Shown here piece after piece: positions 8,086-14,143 of a stretch of DNA of 14,143 nt. Source of the stretch: Prevotella sp. (GTDB lineage: Bacteria > Bacteroidota > Bacteroidia > Bacteroidales > Bacteroidaceae); NCBI GenBank assembly GCA_022511055.1, contig JAFLSH010000037.1, forward strand, positions 1 to 14,143. The letters run 5' to 3'. Each line of letters starts with the position of its first letter. Positions within the stretch are counted from its first letter, which is position 1. Below the pieces are notes generated by a model, which was not told where the DNA came from, did no database searches, and saw only the letters and a list, made by a program, of their open reading frames with translations. Made by a program: the position numbers and the translations under genes.

Positions 8086-8117
8086 TTTCGCTATGTCTGA
8101 CTTTTTTAGTAATTTTG
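8086..8117 (+). promoter_or_regulatory. Promoter for the ppiD-like gene (-33 TTTC, -7 TAATTTTG)
   Basis: TAATTTTGCG at 8110-8117 fits the TAnnTTTG consensus. A TTTC at 8086-8089 lies 20 bp upstream, close to the TTTG -33 element at the right spacing, making this the most complete promoter in the window. It lies in the 123-bp gap after gldE, where no terminator hairpin was seen, so read-through from gldE is also possible. Confidence 0.7.
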
Positions 8118-8130
8118 CGGCGTTTTACGT

Positions 8131-8169
8131 GAAAAAGAAAAAATAAAAATAAAAAACAAAAGAGAAAAA
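8131..8169 (+). promoter_or_regulatory. A-rich untranslated leader before the ppiD-like start
   Basis: Of the 39 bases just before the ATG, 32 are A, with no Shine-Dalgarno sequence. Unstructured A-rich leaders commonly take the place of Shine-Dalgarno sites in strongly translated Bacteroidota genes. The leader supports ATG 8170 as the start and suggests efficient initiation. Confidence 0.65.
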
Positions 8170-10305
8170 ATGGCAGCAATTGGAAAAATCAGAAGCTGGG
8201 GACCCACATTGGTGATTGTCATCGGTTTGGCTCTCTTTGCATTCATTGCCGAAGAGATGTTCCGTTCATGCGAGGCATCTAAGAATGAGCAGCGCCAGCA
8301 AGTTGGCGAAGTGTTAGGTGAACGAGTCAGTGTGCAGCAATTCCAGCAGCTCGTTGATGAGTATCAGGAAGTTATCAAAATGACCCAAGGCCGTGACAAT
8401 CTGTCAGAGACCGAGCTTAACCAGATTAAAGATCAGGTTTGGCAGTCGTTTGTCAACGACAAGATTCTTGAGAAGGAAACCAAGAAGTTAGGTCTGACCG
8501 TGACTGACACCGAAATGCAGAACTTGCTCCGCGAGGGTACTAACCCCATGCTCATGCAGACCCCGTTTGTTAACCAGCAGACTGGTCGTTTCGATGTGAC
8601 TCAGCTGACCAAGTTCCTTGATGACTATAAGAAGAGCCTCAGCGTACCGCAGCTGGCCGAACAGTATCAGGCAGTTTATAACTACTGGCAGTTCATTGAG
8701 AAGAACATTCGCCAGGCACTTCTGGCTCAGAAGTACCAGTCATTGATTTCTGCCTGCCTTATCAGCAATCCCGTTAGCGCCAAGGCAGCCTTTGCGGCTC
8801 AGAATCAGGAGAGCGACATTCAGCTCGCCAGCTTGGCCTACAATACCGTTAACGATAAGGATGTTCAGGTGAGCGATGCAGACCTGAAGGCCAAATATAA
8901 CGAACTGAAGGAGGCTTTCAAGCAGACCGTTGAGAGCCGCGATATCTGCTACGTTGATTTCCAGGTGGTTGCCTCTGCTGCTGACCGTGCTGCATTGCTG
9001 AAGACCATGGAAGAGGCTGCAGAGAAGTTAGAGAGCGGTGCTGTTCCTTCTGAGATTGTACGCCGCGCGCAGTCACAGCTGCCCTATCTTGGCGTTCCTG
9101 TTCAGAAGAGCGCTCTGCCCCGTGACATTGCCCAGAAGATTGACTCTATGTCTGTTGGTCAGGTTAGCAAGCCTTTCGAGACAGCTTATGACAATACGCT
9201 CAACGTTGTGAAGTTCGTTGGCAAGACCCAGCTTCCCGACTCTGTTGAGTTCCGCCTGATTCAGTGTGGTGGTGCCACGCTTGACGATGCCCGCAAGACT
9301 GCTGATAGCGTTTACACAGCCTTGAAGGCTGGCGCTCCCTTCGACAGCATTGCCAAGAAGTACGGTCAGCAGGGCACGAAGCAGTGGTTTACCAGTCAGA
9401 TGTACCAAAATGCTTCCAGCATAGATGCTGATACAAAGGCATATATTGATGCGCTTCACACCCTTGGTGTCAACGAGTACAAGAACATTGAGATGACACA
9501 GGGCAATGTAGTTATGCAGGTGACCCAGCGCAAGGCCATGACCGATATGTACGATGTGGCTATTATCAAGCACCTGATTGATTTCTCAAAGCAGACTTAT
9601 AGCGATGCTTACAACAAGTTCTCTCAGTATGTGAGCGAGAACAAGACCATCGACCAGTTAGAGAAGAACGCCGAGAAGTATGGCTTTAAGGTGCAGGAGC
9701 GTAAGGACATGGTAAACAGCGAGCATAACGTTGTTGGCATACGTTCTACCCGCGAGGCTATGAAGTGGATATTCGATGCCAAGGCCGGTGATGTCAGCCC
9801 GCTATATGAGTGTGGCAACAACGACCACCTGCTGGTGGTTGCCTTGACAAAAGTTCACCCCGTTGGCTACCGCACTGTTGAGGATGCCAAGGACATGCTG
9901 GCTCAGGAAGTAATTCGCGACAAGAAGTTCGACCTGCTGCAAAAGAAACTGGCTGGTGCGAAGTCTATTGCCGATGCTGAGAAGGCTGGTGCCAAGATTG
10001 ACTCAGTGAAGCAGATAACCTTTGCCGCCCCAGTCTTCGTTCAGGCTACGGGCTCAAGCGAGCCGGCTCTGGCTGGTGCTGTAAGCACCGTGAATCCGGG
10101 TGAATTCTCCAAGTCAGTGGTGAAGGGTAACGGTGGTGCCTACTTGTTCCAGGTACTCAGCCGCAAGGACCGCGAAGGTGCAGCCTACGATGAGAAGGCT
10201 CAGGAGCTTCAGCTGCAACAGCGTGCCCAGCAGGCTGCCAGCCGCTTCATGCAGGAGCTTTACCAGAAGGCCAATATCAAGGACAACCGTTATCTGTTCT
10301 TCTAA
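8170..10305 (+). CDS. ppiD: PpiD/SurA-type periplasmic folding factor, membrane-anchored
   Basis: The 711-residue protein has one N-terminal membrane helix (about 12-27), then a SurA/PpiD-like chaperone domain beginning GEVLGERVSVQQFQQLVDEYQE near residue 47. The usual ELNQIKDQVWQSFVNDKILEKETKKLGLTVTDTEM segment follows. A parvulin-like region spans roughly 355-455 (VEFRLIQCGG at 359, AGAPFDSIAKKYG near 388), then helical and C-terminal parts. It should act on the periplasmic face of the inner membrane, helping newly exported or outer-membrane proteins fold. The two parvulin histidines appear replaced: ARHIL is FRLIQ (L363), and the GYHII-type motif is GNVVMQV (445-451). Prolyl isomerase activity is therefore doubtful and a chaperone role is more likely. 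The gene is transcribed alone between its promoter and a strong terminator. Confidence 0.85.
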   Translation: MAAIGKIRSWGPTLVIVIGLALFAFIAEEMFRSCEASKNEQRQQVGEVLGERVSVQQFQQLVDEYQEVIKMTQGRDNLSETELNQIKDQVWQSFVNDKILEKETKKLGLTVTDTEMQNLLREGTNPMLMQTPFVNQQTGRFDVTQLTKFLDDYKKSLSVPQLAEQYQAVYNYWQFIEKNIRQALLAQKYQSLISACLISNPVSAKAAFAAQNQESDIQLASLAYNTVNDKDVQVSDADLKAKYNELKEAFKQTVESRDICYVDFQVVASAADRAALLKTMEEAAEKLESGAVPSEIVRRAQSQLPYLGVPVQKSALPRDIAQKIDSMSVGQVSKPFETAYDNTLNVVKFVGKTQLPDSVEFRLIQCGGATLDDARKTADSVYTALKAGAPFDSIAKKYGQQGTKQWFTSQMYQNASSIDADTKAYIDALHTLGVNEYKNIEMTQGNVVMQVTQRKAMTDMYDVAIIKHLIDFSKQTYSDAYNKFSQYVSENKTIDQLEKNAEKYGFKVQERKDMVNSEHNVVGIRSTREAMKWIFDAKAGDVSPLYECGNNDHLLVVALTKVHPVGYRTVEDAKDMLAQEVIRDKKFDLLQKKLAGAKSIADAEKAGAKIDSVKQITFAAPVFVQATGSSEPALAGAVSTVNPGEFSKSVVKGNGGAYLFQVLSRKDREGAAYDEKAQELQLQQRAQQAASRFMQELYQKANIKDNRYLFF

Positions 10306-10360
10306 ATAAAGATTACGCATAAATTTTTTCATACATTTAATCTGAAATTCTTTAGAGGGA

Positions 10361-10392
10361 GGGGCTTTTCCACACGGAAAAGCCCCTTTTTT
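10361..10392 (+). terminator. Strong intrinsic terminator after the ppiD-like gene
   Basis: A perfect 11-bp stem (GGGGCTTTTCC at 10361-10371 paired with GGAAAAGCCCC at 10376-10386) closes a four-base ACAC loop and is followed by six T residues (10387-10392). It lies 55 bases after the stop codon and separates the ppiD-like gene from the ABC-F gene. Confidence 0.95.
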
Positions 10393-10479
10393 GTCTTTCC
10401 TCTGTTGTGTTCTGGCTCCCCGAAGGCGCTATTACGCAAATTATTTCGGAATCAGTGGATATAATTCAGAAAATATTTG

Positions 10480-10487
10480 TACCTTTG
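10480..10487 (+). promoter_or_regulatory. -7 promoter box for the ABC-F gene (TACCTTTG)
   Basis: TACCTTTGCA is an exact TAnnTTTG match, 35 bases upstream of the ATG at 10523. It lies in the AT-rich stretch after the terminator. No convincing TTTG -33 box is present at 19-21 bp spacing. It implies independent transcription of the ABC-F gene. Confidence 0.7.
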
Positions 10488-10507
10488 CAGCCAATTCTTA
10501 ATTCTAA

Positions 10508-12809
<2,302 letters not shown>

Positions 12810-12907
12810 TCTGCGCACTGATGGCCATCTGTTCAGGCCGCAGCTGTCGGCAGCATTTCCCATTCCTCGCTGTGTGTTGTTCGATAAGCGTGGGCGTTGC
12901 CCCTTGC

Positions 12908-13969
12908 TTATTTGTTCAGGATGTAGTCCACAATCCACTGGCCAACCTCGGTTGTGCCATACTTCGCTCCGCCCTCGACCTGAATCTCAGGGGTGCGCAC
13001 GTTGGCATCGAGCGAGGCGTTCACGGCTTCGCGTATGAGCTGCCCCTCCGCAGTCAGGCCGAAATGCTCCAGCAGCATGGCTGCCGAGAGTATCTGTGCC
13101 AGCGGGTTGGCCAGATTCTGCCCTTTCGCCTGGGGCCACGACCCGTGTACAGGCTCAAAGAGCGGCGTATGCTCGCCCAGCGACGACGAGGGCTGAAGCC
13201 CCATTGAGCCGGTGATGCACGAGGTCTCGTCTGTCAGTATGTCGCCGAAGGTGTTCTCTGTCACCACGACATCAAAGAAGCGCGGCTCTGTCAGCACACG
13301 CATGGCTGCGTTGTCAATGAACATGTAGTCTGTTGCCACATCAGGATACTGCGGCTCCATCTCCTTGGCTATCTGCCGCCACAGCCGGCTGCTGGCCAGC
13401 ACATTGGCCTTGTCGACCACGGTCAGGTGCTTGCGGCGCTTCTGGGCGGTCTCGAAGGCCACCTTCAGTATGCGCTCAATCTCCGGGCGGGTGTAGATGT
13501 CAGTGTCGTATGCCTTGTCGTTGTCCTGATACTTCTCGCCGAAGTACATTCCGCCCGTCAGTTCGCGAATGACCACGAAGTCTGCGCCGCGCAGCAGCTC
13601 CTCTTTCAGCGGCGACTTGTGCAGCAGGCAGTCGAAGGTGGCCACGGGCCGCACGTTGGCAAACAGCCCCAGCTTCTTGCGCATGGCCAGCAGCCCCTGC
13701 TCCGGGCGCACCGGCGAGGTCGGGTCGTTATCATACTTCAGGTCGCCCACCGCCGCAAACAGCACGGCATCAGCCCGCATGCAGGCATCGTGGGTGGCTT
13801 CGGGGTAGGGGTCGCCGACGGCATCGATGGCCGCAGCACCTACTAACGCCTCTTCATATTCAAACTGGTGGTTACACTTCTTGGCAATGGCATTCATCAC
13901 TGCCACGCCCTGCTTCATAATCTCCGGGCCTATACCGTCACCCGCGAGGATTGCAATCTTTAGTTTCAT
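12908..13969 (-). CDS. leuB: 3-isopropylmalate dehydrogenase
   Basis: LeuB is a cytoplasmic enzyme that oxidises and decarboxylates 3-isopropylmalate to 2-oxoisocaproate with NAD+, the third specific step of leucine synthesis. The 353-residue length is normal. The N-terminus [14 protein letters not shown] is typical. Active-site features are present: LGLFANVRP (the substrate-arginine region), Tyr142 in GGMYFGEK, Lys187 in [14 protein letters not shown], Asp219 in FIDNAAM, and Asp243 and Asp247 in [19 protein letters not shown]. The cofactor segment reads [18 protein letters not shown] instead of the more familiar HGSAPDIAGKG; from memory this variant is normal in Bacteroidota LeuB. The ATG at 13969 fits the conserved N-terminus and has an A-rich leader. 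No other leucine genes are in the window, and a TPR gene follows on the same strand. Confidence 0.96.
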   Translation of the reverse strand: MKLKIAILAGDGIGPEIMKQGVAVMNAIAKKCNHQFEYEEALVGAAAIDAVGDPYPEATHDACMRADAVLFAAVGDLKYDNDPTSPVRPEQGLLAMRKKLGLFANVRPVATFDCLLHKSPLKEELLRGADFVVIRELTGGMYFGEKYQDNDKAYDTDIYTRPEIERILKVAFETAQKRRKHLTVVDKANVLASSRLWRQIAKEMEPQYPDVATDYMFIDNAAMRVLTEPRFFDVVVTENTFGDILTDETSCITGSMGLQPSSSLGEHTPLFEPVHGSWPQAKGQNLANPLAQILSAAMLLEHFGLTAEGQLIREAVNASLDANVRTPEIQVEGGAKYGTTEVGQWIVDYILNK

Positions 13970-14012
13970 ATTTTTCTGTCTCGTTTTGTTTGTTTCTTTC
14001 TCAAAATCTGCG

Positions 14013-14020
14013 CAAAGGTA
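14013..14020 (-). promoter_or_regulatory. -7 promoter box for leuB (TACCTTTG)
   Basis: Minus-strand TACCTTTGCG matches TAnnTTTG and equals the octamer before the ABC-F gene. It leaves a leader of about 40 nt, A-rich near the ATG. No clear -33 box is visible. Beyond it, from 14021 to the window end at 14143, nothing coding or structured was recognised, and no leucine-rich leader peptide or T-box was seen. Confidence 0.7.
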
Positions 14021-14143
14021 CTACATTTTTCTGAAAACCTTGCATGCGCTTCCTTTTTTAACCTTGATTTACACCCATTACCCCTGTCATTTCCCCCATT
14101 CTGTTGTGTTTTATTATGCATGCCAGTTGAAGAAATGTCTTTT

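Noticed and set aside
8078..8090. Short palindrome CGAAA-AAA-TTTCG in the promoter of the ppiD-like gene.
   Set aside because: Five-base arms in A/T-rich promoter DNA are expected by chance and nothing else supports an operator.
12810..12938. Longer TPR protein from ATG 12938 (overlapping leuB) or 12863.
   Set aside because: The added residues are polar and low in motif content, and would push the hydrophobic signal core far from the N-terminus; ATG 12809 gives a standard signal peptide.

Overview
The window is a chromosomal segment from a member of the Bacteroidota, most likely Bacteroidales and Prevotella-like. Three things point there. The protein families are typical: a SecA with a long N-terminal insertion, an Lnb/DUF4105 protein, GldE, a lipoprotein LptC and a Bacteroidota-type LeuB. 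Six genes are preceded by a TAnnTTTG -7 box, and all six boxes are followed by C and a purine (TTTGCR). Shine-Dalgarno sites are absent and leaders are A-rich. No mobile element, CRISPR array, tRNA or rRNA was seen.

Layout. Bases 1-1879 (minus) hold the first 626 codons of secA, which runs off the left edge. Upstream of it on the same strand is a two-gene unit (1984-4711) of overlapping genes: lnb, a membrane protein of the lipoprotein N-acyltransferase family, and a secreted alkaline-phosphatase-superfamily protein that has lost nearly all recognisable metal and catalytic residues. A compact divergent promoter region (about 4712-4800) separates this unit from a plus-strand run of tightly packed envelope genes: an outer-membrane barrel protein, lptC and gldE. 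Next comes a separately promoted ppiD-like periplasmic chaperone that ends at a strong intrinsic terminator (10361-10392). Then comes an ABC-F ATPase gene with its own promoter. On the minus strand, leuB (3-isopropylmalate dehydrogenase) is followed by a small secreted TPR protein gene, whose 3' end overlaps that of the ABC-F gene by 32 bp.

How the genes work together. Most of the window concerns the cell envelope: export (SecA), lipoprotein maturation (Lnb), periplasmic folding (PpiD-like), LPS transport (LptC), an outer-membrane barrel and GldE. The LptC-like protein is itself a predicted lipoprotein, so it is a plausible Lnb substrate.

The less ordinary points are: the pseudo-phosphatase overlapping lnb; a GTG start for lnb almost on top of its own -7 box (possible leaderless mRNA); a 7-bp inverted repeat overlapping the secA -7 box; an ABC-F protein in which all three degenerate ATP-site elements belong to one composite site; a PpiD-like protein without the parvulin histidines; and perfect inverted repeats (15 bp and 12 bp) at both ends of the TPR gene, the first enclosing its candidate start codons.
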